From assembly GCA_963789515.1 (NCBI GenBank), contig CAWBKW010000002.1, positions 372,001 through 436,000 of the forward strand: a stretch of 64,000 nucleotides of DNA. Direction: 5' to 3'. Numbering within the stretch: the first letter of the stretch is position 1; each line of letters begins with the position of its first letter. This stretch comes from JBAXEO01 sp963789515. Lineage in GTDB: Bacteria; Actinomycetota; Coriobacteriia; Anaerosomatales; JAAXUF01. The notes beneath the pieces were generated by a model, which was not told where the DNA came from, made no database searches, and was given only the letters and a program-made list of their open reading frames with translations. Of the stretch, positions 63,695 through 64,000 are shown piece after piece. Position numbers and translations under genes: made by a program.

Positions 63695-63710
63695 ATCGTC
63701 GATAGACGAT
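63695..63710. promoter_or_regulatory. Perfect palindrome upstream of arsR, likely operator
   Basis: ATCGTC-GATA-GACGAT is a 6+6 perfect inverted repeat with a 4-base spacer, 23 bases before the arsR start. Its size and place match operators of ArsR-family dimers. The overlapping TATCGT on the minus strand may be part of the arsR promoter. Confidence 0.65.
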
Positions 63711-63842
63711 AGGTTAGGGTGCGGGGTTCGCATTGTCCAGAGCACGGGGGTAGAATCCCTCGGTCAGCTCATTGTCGGTCCCTTGGGGCTTCTGAGGCGC
63801 AGTATCGGGCGGTCCGCGGGGCGATGATGTCAGTGCGTTTGC

Positions 63843-63848
63843 TATGAT
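63843..63848 (+). promoter_or_regulatory. -10 element of tRNA-Leu promoter
   Basis: TATGAT lies 18 bases upstream of the tRNA-Leu gene and is close to the consensus. A matching -35 is weak. Confidence 0.5.
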
Positions 63849-63866
63849 GAGAAGCCGTCTACACGC

Positions 63867-63951
63867 GCGGGCGTGGCGGAATTGGCAGACGCGCCGGGTT
63901 TAGGTCCCGGTGAGGCAACTCATGGAGGTTCGAGTCCTCTCGCCCGCACCA
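63867..63951 (+). tRNA. tRNA-Leu (TAG)
   Basis: 85 bases with encoded CCA and a long variable arm typical of class II tRNAs. The acceptor stem is GCGGGCG with CGCCCGC. The loop TTTAGGT gives anticodon TAG. The T-arm is GGTTCGAGTCC. Confidence 0.95.
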
Positions 63952-64000
63952 GTCGATTCACCGCCGGCCGGCACCGGTCACGTGTTCCCCAGGAAAGGAT

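Overview
The window comes from a high-GC bacterium, most likely an actinobacterial lineage near the Coriobacteriia. This rests on gene order (secA, prfB, a YitT-family gene, ftsE, ftsX, S41 protease, then rnr, smpB and ssrA), on a transketolase split into two subunits, and on codon use. No 16S gene is present, so the placement is inference. Nothing in the window looks like a phage, plasmid, insertion sequence or CRISPR array.

Layout. 1-2.1 kb: the 3' part of a large activator with a BTAD domain, broken in several frames. 2.5-8.1 kb: secA, prfB, a PHP-domain phosphoesterase and a YitT-family membrane gene, all interrupted by single-base shifts that look like assembly errors. 8.3-16.2 kb: a Calvin-cycle operon (red-type form I RuBisCO cbbL and cbbS, activase cbbX, fructose bisphosphatase, phosphoribulokinase, class II aldolase, split transketolase) lying between yitT and ftsE. 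16.4-19.3 kb: ftsE, ftsX and a C-terminal processing protease. 19.4-28.0 kb: RNase R, a CbrA-like flavoprotein, SixA, an M42 peptidase, SmpB, a membrane-anchored PHP phosphoesterase and tmRNA. 28.2-43.1 kb: mixed metabolic, redox and regulatory genes, including a polyferredoxin, a NifX-like protein, a two-component system, psuK and psuG, a cold-shock protein, a Rieske protein and an L,D-transpeptidase.

43.3-53.7 kb is one chemosensory operon: DUF4388 protein, CheR-TPR, a single-domain response regulator, a PilB/GspE homologue that has lost its ATPase motifs, two CheW proteins, an MCP with almost no extracellular domain, CheA with a receiver domain, and CheB. The nucleotide-site-less PilB relative inside this operon is the most unusual feature of the window. 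53.8-56.8 kb carries murI, an MBL-fold hydrolase, rph and rdgB. Five tRNA genes follow (Pro, Gly, Arg, His, Lys). The last part holds a DUF2238 membrane protein, a two-motif CDGSH protein, a probable manganese (yybP-ykoY) riboswitch with a GDT1-family transporter gene, two envelope proteins of unknown function, an arsR-acr3-phosphoesterase operon and tRNA-Leu.

How the genes work together. The cbb operon supplies CO2 fixation (RuBisCO, activase, PRK) and part of ribulose-bisphosphate regeneration (FBPase, aldolase, transketolase). Phosphoglycerate kinase, GAPDH, triose isomerase and pentose isomerase/epimerase must lie elsewhere. FtsE and FtsX form the divisome ABC complex. SmpB and tmRNA, with RNase R, form the ribosome-rescue set. 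The chemosensory operon contains receptor, coupling, kinase, adaptation and output proteins and is probably tied to type IV pili or another non-flagellar output.
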